Part shown: in pieces, positions 1 to 7,946 of the stretch
Layout: the number at the start of each line of letters is the position of its first letter
Position numbering within the stretch: the first letter of the stretch is position 1
From: Streptococcus equinus
GTDB lineage: Bacteria > Bacillota > Bacilli > Lactobacillales > Streptococcaceae
Direction: 5' to 3'
DNA length: 64,000 nucleotides
Assembly: GCF_900101445.1 (NCBI RefSeq)
Contig: NZ_FNKE01000002.1
Span: 80,068-144,067, forward strand
Translations under genes and position numbers: made by a program
The notes under the pieces: model-generated
Told to the model about the DNA's origin: nothing
The model's input: the letters and a program-made list of their open reading frames with translations, nothing else
The model's database searches: none

Positions 1-1
1 T

Positions 2-844
2 AAAGATAAAATCTATAAAATTGCTTGTGGTCCCAATATTGATGACTACAATTGGATGGATCGTGTGATGTCTATTGCTGCGCCATTTATGGACGGCATT
101 AGCTTACACCATTATGCACTTACTGGTGCTTGGGAAGACAAAGGACCAGCACTTGGTTTTGAAGAATCACAATGGTGGTCACTTCTTAAAAGTGCTAAGA
201 AAATGGATGAACTCATCACAAAACACAGCACTATCATGGACAAATACGACCCTGAAAAACGTGTTGGTTTGATTGTTGATGAATGGGGGTCATGGCTTGC
301 TGTCGAACCAGGTACAAATCCAGGATTTCTTTACCAACAAAATACAATTCGTGATGCCATGGTTGCTGCTCTTACATTGAACATTTTCCACAAACATGCT
401 GACCGTGTTCATATGGCAAATATTGCACAAACAGTTAATGTTTTGCAAGCAATGCTTTTGACTGAAGGCGATAAAATGGTGAAAACACCAAGTTATCATG
501 TCTTTGATTTGTACAAAGTGCACCAAGATGCTGAAGTAGTAGCATCATATGGAGATGAATCTGATACACTTTCTTACACAGTTTCTAAGAAAGATGGTAT
601 GATTTCAATTTCTCTTTGCAATTATTCATTAAGTGATACACAAACACTTGATGTTGCTGGTGAATTTGGTGATACAATCGCCGAAGCTCGTTATATTTCA
701 GCAGATAAAATGGATGAACATAATGACTTTGAACATCCGGAAAATATTGTTATTAAAGATTTTGATGGAGTAAGTGTGGCTGATGGTCAATTATCAATCA
801 CAATGCCTCCAATGTCAGTAGCAACAATTCGTATTCCAGAATAG
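2..844 (+). CDS. alpha-L-arabinofuranosidase, GH51, C-terminal part (5' end outside window)
   Basis: Removes terminal alpha-L-arabinofuranose from arabinan/arabinoxylan oligosaccharides, normally inside the cell. The reading frame is open from the first bases of the window (ACGPNIDDYNWMDRVM precedes the first internal Met at 56), so the gene is cut by the window edge and the Met at 56 is not its start. The visible part covers the end of the catalytic barrel: LHHY, then VDEWGSW with the likely nucleophile Glu at 281-283, and the C-terminal beta-sandwich (PPMSVATIRI ending). No signal peptide can be judged. Family assignment is from the IVDEWG and HKHADRVHMANIAQTVNVLQ signatures of GH51. It lies 68 bp before a MATE exporter gene. 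Confidence 0.9.
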   Translation, partial: KDKIYKIACGPNIDDYNWMDRVMSIAAPFMDGISLHHYALTGAWEDKGPALGFEESQWWSLLKSAKKMDELITKHSTIMDKYDPEKRVGLIVDEWGSWLAVEPGTNPGFLYQQNTIRDAMVAALTLNIFHKHADRVHMANIAQTVNVLQAMLLTEGDKMVKTPSYHVFDLYKVHQDAEVVASYGDESDTLSYTVSKKDGMISISLCNYSLSDTQTLDVAGEFGDTIAEARYISADKMDEHNDFEHPENIVIKDFDGVSVADGQLSITMPPMSVATIRIPE

Positions 845-912
845 GAAATTATCTGGTAACACGGGAAAAAATCTATTTTGAAATAGGTTAGTCTCTTTTT
901 AAGAGGTGTTAC

Positions 913-2253
913 ATGCAGGATTTAACACAAGGAAAACCGATAAAGGTTATTATCTTATTTACTATTCCTTTAATTATAGGGAGCTTTTTCCAACTAGCTT
1001 ATAATTTCGCTGATGCGATGATTGTTGGACACACATTGGGTCAAACAGCATTTGCAAGTATTGGGGCAACAGGAAGTTTGACTTTTTTAATCATTGGATT
1101 TGCCCAAGGGCTGACAGGTGGATTTTCCATTATTGTTGCCCAGCGTTTTGGTGCTAAAGATTATAGTGGCTTGAAGCGTAGTTATGTTCATGGCTTGTTT
1201 TATACGATAGTGGTTAGCTTACTATTGAGTATTCTCGCTTTACTCTTTTTAAGACAATTACTGCAACTTATGCAAACACCAGATAGCCTAATAAAATTTT
1301 GTGAGCGCTTTCTAATATCTATCTTCGGTGGTTCAGTATTTACAGTACTATTTAACTATTTATCAAATGTATTACGAGCAGTTGGGAACTCAACTACACC
1401 TTTGGTTGCTTTGGTTTTAGCATGTTTAATGAATATTGGGTTAGATTTCCTTTACATCTTAACTTTGCATATGGGAGTTTTTGGAGCAGGTGTTGCAACG
1501 GTAGAAGCGCAATTTTTTTCAGTTATCTTTTTACTTGTTTACATTCGGAAAAAGGTGCCATACTTCCATCTGAAAAGAAGTGACTACAAATTGAACGCTG
1601 CGGATTTGAAACTTCATGCTAGGTTAGGATTTCCGATGGCTTTCCAAAATAGTATCATTGCCATTGGTTCGTTAACACTCCAAATTGTATTGAATAATTT
1701 GGGAACAGTTGCAATTGCTGCTCAAAGCATTACAGCAAAAACAGATCAGTTAGCCATGCTTCCAATGATGAACCTTGCACAAGCCATATCAACATTTACA
1801 GCTCAAAATTATGGAGCCCACAAGTTTAAACGTTTGATAGAAGGACTTCGACAAACGCTGGCCATTGTTGTTATTTGGGCAATTACTTTTGCTATTTTTC
1901 TTATAACATTTAACCGTTTCTTCTCTGGACTTTTTATCAATCATCCATCTGAAGATGTTTATCAATTGGCAAAAATTGCTTATGTGATTAATGGATTGTG
2001 TTACTGGATTTTGGCAATTCTTTTTATCGTACGAGGTTTCATTCAAGGATTAGGGCGAAGTTTCGCGCCAACACTCGCAGGAGTTATGGAATTAATCATG
2101 CGTGTTGTGGTATCGATTGTCGGACTTTTAACAGTTGGTTATACAGGAGTTGTTTTTGCTAATCCCGCAGCTTGGTGTGGTAGTGTGGCAATTTTAATCC
2201 CAGCAGCAATTATTTACAAAAAACGTTTAATTGATGTTGTAGACAAAAAATAA
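913..2253 (+). CDS. MATE family multidrug/sodium antiporter
   Basis: Twelve-helix membrane exporter of the MATE (DinF/NorM-like) family, expected to expel cationic compounds using an ion gradient. The 446-residue length is typical. The N-terminus begins with the usual short amphipathic stretch and then IIGSFFQLAYNFADAMIVGHTLG, a MATE hallmark; the second half repeats the fold (GFPMAFQNSIIAIGSLTLQIVLNN). The start at 913 has AAGAGG seven bases upstream. The gene is not obviously connected to the sugar genes on either side. Substrate cannot be told from sequence. Confidence 0.9.
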   Translation: MQDLTQGKPIKVIILFTIPLIIGSFFQLAYNFADAMIVGHTLGQTAFASIGATGSLTFLIIGFAQGLTGGFSIIVAQRFGAKDYSGLKRSYVHGLFYTIVVSLLLSILALLFLRQLLQLMQTPDSLIKFCERFLISIFGGSVFTVLFNYLSNVLRAVGNSTTPLVALVLACLMNIGLDFLYILTLHMGVFGAGVATVEAQFFSVIFLLVYIRKKVPYFHLKRSDYKLNAADLKLHARLGFPMAFQNSIIAIGSLTLQIVLNNLGTVAIAAQSITAKTDQLAMLPMMNLAQAISTFTAQNYGAHKFKRLIEGLRQTLAIVVIWAITFAIFLITFNRFFSGLFINHPSEDVYQLAKIAYVINGLCYWILAILFIVRGFIQGLGRSFAPTLAGVMELIMRVVVSIVGLLTVGYTGVVFANPAAWCGSVAILIPAAIIYKKRLIDVVDKK

Positions 2254-2657
2254 GCTCAGTTGTCAAAGCGTGGGTGGGCTGAGATACGTTGGGGTATCTT
2301 ACTAATAAATTTTAGATGATAAAGGAATAATTTTGAAAGGAGTGGTTTATCAAAAAAGTTATTAAAAATGTTTTTTGATGGGTGTAGACATTATGTTTTT
2401 CTTTAATTTTTAACGAAAAAAGTTAGGACTCCTTTTAAACACCCATTGTATTAATCTGCGTTGTGTTTAGAAAAAGTATCTTTTCTATTGGTTAATGGCA
2501 ATTGAGACTCACCTAGTAGTTTAATAACAAAAATGACATATACCTTATACCTAAAAACTTAGAATTGCAATATTGTCTAACATAATCTCCTTTAGACAAG
2601 AATTATCAATTGCTATTAACGGTATGAAATGATTAATGGTTCTAAACATTAATAATA
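2254..2657. other. non-coding region with several inverted repeats (possible sRNA or decayed element)
   Basis: About 400 bp with no convincing gene. Just after the MATE stop there is a small AGATAC/GTATCT hairpin (2281-2300). Further on TCAAAAAA at 2350-2357 can pair with TTTTTTGA at 2371-2378, and TTGTCTAA at 2573-2580 pairs perfectly with TTAGACAA at 2592-2599. Around the last pair GTTAATGGCAATT (near 2495) is complementary, with one mismatch, to AATTGCTATTAAC (near 2608), which makes a long nested stem-loop. The block ends at an intrinsic terminator (2658-2687). It could be a small RNA gene or a degraded insertion; no family recognised. Confidence 0.4.
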
Positions 2658-2687
2658 AGGGAGAACTGATAGGGTTCTCTCTTTTTT
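2658..2687 (+). terminator. intrinsic terminator
   Basis: Stem AGGGAGAAC/GTTCTCTCT with a 7-base loop, followed by a run of six T. It lies upstream of the galM promoter region and so ends transcription from the MATE gene or from the structured region before it. Confidence 0.75.
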
Positions 2688-2726
2688 AGTAAATGTGTTT
2701 TAGTAAAACCTTGGTAAAAACTTACG

Positions 2727-2740
2727 GAAAACGTTTACAA
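2727..2740 (-). promoter_or_regulatory. CcpA-binding cre site upstream of galM
   Basis: The minus strand reads TTGTAAACGTTTTC, a perfect match to the Gram-positive cre consensus WTGNAARCGNWWNC. It is 53 bp upstream of the galM start, which suggests carbon catabolite control of galM and the esterase gene after it. Confidence 0.75.
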
Positions 2741-2792
2741 AAAATTTTATGAGGAGTAAAATAAAGACAAGACCTAAGAAAGAGGGAGAAAA

Positions 2793-3824
2793 ATGAAAGT
2801 AGTACAAGAAATTGTAGCAACAATTAATGGGAAAAATATTGAAAAATACACGATTGTCAATGATAATGATGTGCAAGTTGGTTTGTTGACTTTGGGAGCA
2901 ACTTGGCAAGAATTTTTGGTGCCAGATGGAAAAGGTGGACACAAAAATATCATTATTGGTTTTGATGATCCTGCTGAATATGGCAAAAATACTTTGTGTG
3001 CTGGACAATCTATCGGTCGTGTTGCTGGGCGTATTAATCATGGTCAGTTTACACTTGATGGAAAGCTTATGCAGCTTCCGCAAAATGAAAATGGCAACAC
3101 TCTTCACGGTGGTCCTCAAGGCTTTCATAAGCAAATTTGGCAAGCTTGTGTTGATTTAGAACGCAATCAAACTAGCATTGTCATGACTTATAATGCTAAA
3201 GAAAGTGTGGATGGTTTCCCAGGTGATATGCTTATCACAGTGCGCTTTACACTAGATAACAACAATCGCTTTACGATTCAATACACTGGTAAAAATGGCG
3301 GTCAAGAAACGCTATTTAATCCAACGAATCATGTGTACTTTAATCTTGGGGAAAGACAAGATTTGACACACCATACCTTTACTTTGGCAGCGGACCATTA
3401 TTTAGAAACACGTGATGACCTCATTCCAACAGGAAAACTCATTGACGTTTCTGAAACAGCTTATGATTTTAGAGCTGGTCGAAATCTTGGAGATGCCATT
3501 AAGGCGACAGGCGGATTTGACGATGCCTTTTTAGTCCCAGCTTCACTTGATGCTCCTTGTGGTGAGTTAAAAGATGAAGAAAGCGGCGATGCTGTTAAAC
3601 TTTATTCAGACCGTAATGCTTGGGTTGTCTACAGTATGGTTGGTATTCCTGATGGCATTTACCCAGCGCGTGATAAGGGTAAAATGGCTAAAGAATTTGA
3701 AGCAGTGGCACTTGAAGGTCAATTCTTGCCTGATGCGATTAATCATGCCGGCTTTGGTGATATTGTCTTGCAAGCTAACGAAGAAAAGACTTACACCATT
3801 GCTTTTGAATATTACAGAGGATAA
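2793..3824 (+). CDS. galM: aldose 1-epimerase (galactose mutarotase)
   Basis: Interconverts alpha and beta anomers of galactose and glucose in the cytoplasm, the entry step of the Leloir pathway. The 343-residue length is standard. Family motifs are visible: TLCAGQSIGRVAGRI, NTLHGG (substrate-binding His), TNHVYFNL and the C-terminal ALEGQFLPDAINH with the catalytic Glu region. AGAGGGAG precedes the ATG. A perfect cre site lies in the promoter region, and the next gene (a hydrolase) follows after 39 bp and is probably cotranscribed. A second, different epimerase-like protein (LacX) is encoded in the lac operon at 39.4 kb. Confidence 0.93.
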   Translation: MKVVQEIVATINGKNIEKYTIVNDNDVQVGLLTLGATWQEFLVPDGKGGHKNIIIGFDDPAEYGKNTLCAGQSIGRVAGRINHGQFTLDGKLMQLPQNENGNTLHGGPQGFHKQIWQACVDLERNQTSIVMTYNAKESVDGFPGDMLITVRFTLDNNNRFTIQYTGKNGGQETLFNPTNHVYFNLGERQDLTHHTFTLAADHYLETRDDLIPTGKLIDVSETAYDFRAGRNLGDAIKATGGFDDAFLVPASLDAPCGELKDEESGDAVKLYSDRNAWVVYSMVGIPDGIYPARDKGKMAKEFEAVALEGQFLPDAINHAGFGDIVLQANEEKTYTIAFEYYRG

Positions 3825-3863
3825 TTTCTAGTCCCCATCGATTTTTTGAAAGGTGGAAAAGCT

Positions 3864-4820
3864 GTGGAAAAGTTATACATCTGGGGAGATAAAATTCCTG
3901 GAAATTCAAAAAAGTGTAAGACTGATATTTTGGATATTCACAAAGAGTATTCTCAACAAGAAATAATTGAAAAGTACCCTGGTATTTGGGATAAAACAAG
4001 TTCAGAACTTGGTGATTTATCGGGTAACGATACTATGGTGTATCACCAAGAAATTGAACACGGTCCTGCTAAAATGACCTATGAAGATGAACCGTTTTTA
4101 ATCCCCTATATTGTTGAAGGAAGTGATAGTTGTGTGATAATCTGTCCTGGTGGTGCTTATCTGACAAAAGTTATGGAAGACGAAAAAGCAACAGCTGAGG
4201 CTTTAAATCGCGCAGGTATATCGGCCTTTATCCTCTGGTATCGGACTTATCCTTATCATGCTCCGCTGATGTTTTTAGATTGTCAACGAGCTATACGTTA
4301 TGTGCGGTATCATGCGAGCGATTATGGTATTGACCCAGAAAAGATTGTTTTGATTGGCTTTTCTGCTGGTGGTAATTTGGCTGTTGAGACCTATTATTGG
4401 TTAAGAAATCGAAATCTTATGCCTGATTATTCATTAGATGAGGTCGATAAGGTCGATGCTAAAGTAGTAGGGCTTGCAGGCGTATATCCAGCGATTTCTC
4501 TAGTTAATGATAAGATTATTGCTATTTTAGCTGGTCGAGATACTTACGATAATCCTGAAAAAAGAGAGCATTTTACCAAAGAATATGACATCTTTAGCCA
4601 AGTCCAGAAGGGAGATGTGCCACTATTTTTGTGTGCAGCCATGGATGATACAATTGTTGATCCGGTACATCTTTTGACTCTGACAAGTATAGCTAAAGAA
4701 AAGGAAATTCCTGTTGAGTTACATCTTTTTCCACAAGGTGGTCATGGTTTCAATGACGAAACGATACTTAAACAATGGAAAGAACTCTTTATTTTGTGGC
4801 TAAAACGGATATTAAATTAA
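3864..4820 (+). CDS. alpha/beta-hydrolase, acetyl-esterase-like
   Basis: Probable cytoplasmic esterase with the hormone-sensitive-lipase/BD-FAE type fold: CPGGAYL forms the oxyanion-hole HGG-like motif, LIGFSAGGNL carries the nucleophilic Ser, and the C-terminal PQGGHGFN holds the catalytic His; DDTIVDPVH supplies the Asp. No signal peptide. I place the start at the GTG at 3864, which has AAAGGTGG seven bases upstream; a TTG at 3846 in the same frame lies before that ribosome site and is less likely. Following galM, it may deacetylate imported sugars or oligosaccharides (inference). Substrate is not determinable. Confidence 0.75.
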   Translation: MEKLYIWGDKIPGNSKKCKTDILDIHKEYSQQEIIEKYPGIWDKTSSELGDLSGNDTMVYHQEIEHGPAKMTYEDEPFLIPYIVEGSDSCVIICPGGAYLTKVMEDEKATAEALNRAGISAFILWYRTYPYHAPLMFLDCQRAIRYVRYHASDYGIDPEKIVLIGFSAGGNLAVETYYWLRNRNLMPDYSLDEVDKVDAKVVGLAGVYPAISLVNDKIIAILAGRDTYDNPEKREHFTKEYDIFSQVQKGDVPLFLCAAMDDTIVDPVHLLTLTSIAKEKEIPVELHLFPQGGHGFNDETILKQWKELFILWLKRILN

Positions 4821-4849
4821 AAATCAGCACCCCCAACGGGTGCTGATTT
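4821..4849. terminator. bidirectional intrinsic terminator
   Basis: AAATCAGCACCC/GGGTGCTGATTT stem between two convergent genes, with T-rich flank on the + side and A/T-rich flank on the other, so it can serve both the esterase gene and the oxidoreductase gene. Confidence 0.85.
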
Positions 4850-4852
4850 GCT

Positions 4853-5419
4853 TTAAAGGTTGAGATTATTTAAAAAATCTTGGCGATCTTGTGCGGTGCT
4901 TTTATCGATATTTCCCATATTTTGCCAGGTGATATGCTTAATGCCAAGCTGTTTTAAGGTAGCGTTGATGAAAACGCGCTTGATGGCATCGCCGCAAAAA
5001 AGTCTTAAGTACCAAGTTGGTGAAGTAGATGTGGTGAGGATTGTGACTTTTTCGATGTGGGTCAAATGCCCAATAAGACCAGTTTTTCCGACCTCGTAGG
5101 CAAATGTTTTTTTCATAACCTTGTCGATAAAGCCTTTAATCATTGCTGGTGTGTCATTCCACCAAATAGGAAAGATGAAAATAACATGATTAGTAGAGGT
5201 TAAAAATTTTTGGTACTGCTCGACAAGCGGGTCAGTGGTTTTCCCATCTTTAAATAAAGCCAGTTCTTCGCTGGTATAGGCTGGATTGAAATGGTCTTTG
5301 TATAAGTCGACGAGGTTGAATTTTTCTTGTCTTTGCATCAAAGTCCCTTCGACATTTTCTAAAATAGCGTGATTGAAACTTTTGTCATAAGGGTGTGCGT
5401 AAATAATGAGTGTATCCAT
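4853..5419 (-). CDS. NAD(P)H-dependent flavin oxidoreductase, flavodoxin-like fold
   Basis: Quinone-reductase-type protein (NQO/MdaB/YwrO group): MDTLIIYAHPYDKSFNHAI at the N-terminus is the FMN/FAD-phosphate loop, FPIWWNDTPAMIKGFIDKV is the conserved WxxPAxxKGxxD signature, and LRLFCGDAIKRVF near the end fits the family. It would reduce quinones or similar electrophiles in the cytoplasm. I choose the ATG at 5419 because GGAGGT lies four bases before it; a longer frame beginning at 5446 includes that ribosome site and is unlikely. 188 residues. A 17-bp palindrome lies 74 bp upstream and may be an operator. Confidence 0.85.
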   Translation of the reverse strand: MDTLIIYAHPYDKSFNHAILENVEGTLMQRQEKFNLVDLYKDHFNPAYTSEELALFKDGKTTDPLVEQYQKFLTSTNHVIFIFPIWWNDTPAMIKGFIDKVMKKTFAYEVGKTGLIGHLTHIEKVTILTTSTSPTWYLRLFCGDAIKRVFINATLKQLGIKHITWQNMGNIDKSTAQDRQDFLNNLNL

Positions 5420-5492
5420 TGTAACCTCCATGAACAATTTTTTCACCTACATTCTAGCATAATAGCTTCAAAAAAGAGAGTAGAAACTGTCT

Positions 5493-5509
5493 CTTGTCAG
5501 GCTGACAAG
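5493..5509. promoter_or_regulatory. palindromic site CTTGTCAG-G-CTGACAAG
   Basis: Perfect 8-bp inverted repeat around a single G, 74 bp upstream of the oxidoreductase gene. Symmetry and position suggest a dimeric repressor operator (for example a TetR, MarR or HxlR-type regulator), but no regulator gene is adjacent. Confidence 0.45.
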
Positions 5510-5593
5510 ATATTTCTTGGGGAATTTTGATGTGGTAAGCTTTAATTATGATAAAATAAATTTATCCGAAACATTATTGTTTACATCTCCAAT

Positions 5594-5616
5594 GGCACTG
5601 GGGACAGTGCCGATTT
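5594..5616 (+). terminator. hairpin GGCACTG/CAGTGCC followed by T-run
   Basis: Seven-base-pair GC-rich stem with GGGA loop followed by GATTTTTG. It has the form of an intrinsic terminator or attenuator although no gene ends immediately before it on this strand. Confidence 0.5.
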
Positions 5617-5770
5617 TTGTTGAGATAGGCTAATCATTTTGTTTTGAGATGGTGATACTATAATACGTTTTTAGTGGTTCTCTTTTTGTGTTAATTTAAC
5701 TGTGATGGGTTTGAATTGACACTGTGACAATCTTTATATTAAAAGCTTATGTTGCTGGAAGAAAGAAATG

Positions 5771-5850
5771 TGATACAATAGTATTAATCCTTTAAAACTT
5801 TTCTTTTTTTCAATAACTATCAAAGCGCGCTAGTTCAGCGCGCTTTTTTG
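5771..5850 (+). promoter_or_regulatory. upstream promoter plus terminator (attenuator-like unit) of the pilin gene
   Basis: An extended -10 (TGATACAAT, 5771-5779) is followed about 45 bp later by a very strong hairpin AAAGCGCGC/GCGCGCTTTTTTG (5822-5850). A transcript from this promoter would end before the pilin gene unless the terminator is read through. A similar promoter (TGATATAATAGTATC) lies downstream of the terminator, so the two promoters look like a duplicated segment with a terminator between them. Confidence 0.55.
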
Positions 5851-5934
5851 TATCTAAAATAATAAAAACTAAAGAAGTCTTTGATAAAAGTGTGATAATC
5901 ATGAGCAAGTTTTAACTATCAAAGTAAATTTTTA

Positions 5935-5943
5935 TGATATAAT
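5935..5943 (+). promoter_or_regulatory. extended -10 promoter of the pilin gene
   Basis: TGATATAAT is a consensus extended -10. It lies about 100 bp upstream of the pilin start and downstream of the terminator at 5822-5850. The sequence after it (AGTATC) resembles that after the upstream promoter (AGTATT). Confidence 0.55.
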
Positions 5944-6044
5944 AGTATCCTATAGTTTTTGAAAAAAAGTGAAAGTGATAGAAGATTTAGAAGTGTTGAG
6001 TTCAATGTGACTTTATCTTCTTTAAATGGGAAAAAGGACCTAAT

Positions 6045-7469
6045 ATGAAAAAGATTAAACTTATTCTTGCTACCCTAATGGCAGCCCTTTTTATTTTTGT
6101 TGGTGGGAAAGCTTTAGCTTATGATATCACGGTTACTAACGGTGGTTCAGGAACTTATGAAACCTACCAAATCTTCACTGGTGATTTGTCATCAGATGAA
6201 ACAACTCTTTCTAATATCAAATGGGGAGATGGGATTACACCAGCTGGTCAAGCTGCTCTTCAAGCAAAGTATGGTGTGAGTTCTGCCGCAGAAGTAGCTG
6301 AAAAACTTGATGCCAATAAAGAAAATGCTGGCTATGCAGAAGAATTTGCTAAAGCAGCAGGTCAATACCTTCAAAATGCAGCAGGTTTAACTGGACATGC
6401 GGCTGGTTATTACCTTGTCCAAAATAAGACAGTTGGAAGTAACGAAGCTTACACGAACTACATCTTGGAAGTCGTCAAAGATGTTAAGGTAACCCCAAAA
6501 ACATCAATTCCAAGTGTTGAAAAAAAAGTTAAAGAAACTAATGACACGACTGGTACTGTTAGTGACTGGCAAGATTATGCTGACTATGATGTGAAAGATA
6601 AAATTCCCTTTCAATTGACAGCGACTCTGCCAGCTAACCTTGACTCTTATGAGAACTACTATTTTGAGTTAGCAGATAAATTGTCACCAGGATTGACTTA
6701 CAATGGTGATGCAACGGTTTATCTTGTTAATGGAAAAAATCAAATAGATGTTACAAAATACTTTAAACTCGATGGCTTAAACTTTAAAATTGATAATTTA
6801 AAATCGCTTAGTAAGCTGACGTCATCATCAAAAATCGTAATTGAATATAATGCAACTCTTAATGAAAATGCTGTTTTGGGTTCAGCTGGTAACACAGGTA
6901 GCGTTGAGTTAATCTACTCAAATAACCCTAATAATACTGGTGTCGGAGCAAGTACAGGTAAAACTCCTGAGAAAGTTGTCAAAGTCTACACCTACGAAGC
7001 AATCTTTGAAGAAGTTGATAAAAACAAAGAAAGCTTGAAAGGTGCTGAATTTACGCTTTACAAAGTCGTCAAAGATGGCGACACTGATAAAAAAGTAGAA
7101 GTTGGAAAAATATCTGTTGATGAAGCAGAAAAATTTGCCTTCAAAGGACTTGATGCTGGTAAATACACCCTTGTGGAAACAAAAACACCAGATGGCTACA
7201 ATACTATTAAACCAATTGAATTCAAGGTTGTTGCTAATTATGATAAAAAATTAGATACCCCTACAGAACTTTCAGGTGAATCAAAAGACGCAAGCTTTGA
7301 GTCAAACCTTGATGAAGGGTCATTGACTGCTGAAATCATTAGTCGTAAAGGATCTCTTCTTCCATCAACTGGTGGTATGGGAACAACAATCCTTTATCTT
7401 GTAGGATCAATCCTTGTCCTTGTCGCAGTTGTTCTATTAATTACGAAAAAACGTATGGAAAGAAATTAA
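6045..7469 (+). CDS. LPXTG-anchored pilin-like protein with isopeptide D2 and SpaA/Cna-B domains
   Basis: Surface protein of the Gram-positive pilus backbone type. Visible parts: signal peptide of about 26 residues ending ALA-YD; an N-terminal region of about 140 residues; a D2-type fimbrial isopeptide domain from about residue 165 (SVEKKVKETND, with Lys for an internal isopeptide bond); a Cna-B/SpaA domain at about 315-400 containing the E-box YTLVETKTPDGYN; sorting signal LPSTG at 439-443, a hydrophobic helix and the basic tail KKRMERN. Length 474 fits backbone pilins (SpaH/EbpC/Pil-type). Unusually, no sortase C and no tip or anchor pilin genes are beside it in this window. A strong terminator closes the unit. 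It may be polymerised by a distant sortase or anchored singly. Confidence 0.88.
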   Translation: MKKIKLILATLMAALFIFVGGKALAYDITVTNGGSGTYETYQIFTGDLSSDETTLSNIKWGDGITPAGQAALQAKYGVSSAAEVAEKLDANKENAGYAEEFAKAAGQYLQNAAGLTGHAAGYYLVQNKTVGSNEAYTNYILEVVKDVKVTPKTSIPSVEKKVKETNDTTGTVSDWQDYADYDVKDKIPFQLTATLPANLDSYENYYFELADKLSPGLTYNGDATVYLVNGKNQIDVTKYFKLDGLNFKIDNLKSLSKLTSSSKIVIEYNATLNENAVLGSAGNTGSVELIYSNNPNNTGVGASTGKTPEKVVKVYTYEAIFEEVDKNKESLKGAEFTLYKVVKDGDTDKKVEVGKISVDEAEKFAFKGLDAGKYTLVETKTPDGYNTIKPIEFKVVANYDKKLDTPTELSGESKDASFESNLDEGSLTAEIISRKGSLLPSTGGMGTTILYLVGSILVLVAVVLLITKKRMERN

Positions 7470-7480
7470 TATAAAAATAT

Positions 7481-7508
7481 CCCCACGCTAGTCTAGTGTG
7501 GGGTTTTG
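7481..7508 (+). terminator. intrinsic terminator of the pilin gene
   Basis: CCCCACGCTA/TAGTGTGGGG stem followed by TTTTGTTGT, 12 bp after the stop codon. Confidence 0.85.
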
Positions 7509-7571
7509 TTGTGCCTTTGTTTTACAAACAAAAAAACCTTGCAATAGCAAGGCTTCAGGGATGTGGGAAAA

Positions 7572-7644
7572 TCCTCCCTATAGGGCTCGAACCTATGACC
7601 CATGGATTAAGAGTCCACTGCTCTACCAACTGAGCTAAGGAAGG
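7572..7644 (-). tRNA. tRNA-Lys (anticodon CTT)
   Basis: On the minus strand a 73-nt cloverleaf is complete: acceptor CCTTCCT/AGGGAGG with discriminator A, D-arm GCTC..GAGC with AGTTGGTA loop, anticodon stem GTGGA/TCCAT with loop CTCTTAA (anticodon CTT), T-arm ATAGG-TTCGAGC-CCTAT. CCA is not encoded. It lies seven bases after the 6S RNA and is probably cotranscribed with it. The 3' end of tRNA-Lys(CTT) is a known integration site for integrative elements in other streptococci; no element is present here. Confidence 0.93.
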
Positions 7645-7650
7645 ATAATA

Positions 7651-7838
7651 AGCTGTATTGGCACCGTGATCCACGCTTTGTATTGAACCCGCGATCTTAA
7701 AGCAGGTGGGCAACTCGCTTCTCCTTAGTCGCTTCCGCGTGTGACGGCTTGCATACTGGAGAAAGACTACTGTTTCCCGAAATACAAAAATTTAGTCGGT
7801 CAACACATTGATGTGAATTCGTATGCCACAGCAATAAC
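7651..7838 (-). ncRNA. ssrS: 6S RNA (RNA polymerase regulator)
   Basis: About 188 nt between rarA and tRNA-Lys on the minus strand. The ends close as GCTGT..GGCA with TGCC..ACAGC; inner parts form the long rod with a central opening expected for 6S RNA (CTTTCTCC with GGAGAAG; GTATT with AATAC), and the 3' half carries GAGTTGCCCACCTG and CGGGTTCAATAC, typical of Gram-positive 6S RNAs. A gene for 6S RNA near rarA (yrvN) is also the arrangement in Bacillus. Ends are estimated from pairing only. Confidence 0.75.
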
Positions 7839-7946
7839 CTATGTAATTATGATACCACTTTAAAAAATTTTTTCAAGGGATAAACTGAAATTTTAGAAAG
7901 CGTTTTTTGAAAAACGTCAAGAAAACTTACAGAAAGTAGGCCGTGA

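Noticed and set aside
2270..2300. CTGAGA motif resembling a TPP riboswitch
   Set aside because: Only this hexamer agrees; the second conserved half and the helices are missing, and no thiamine gene follows.
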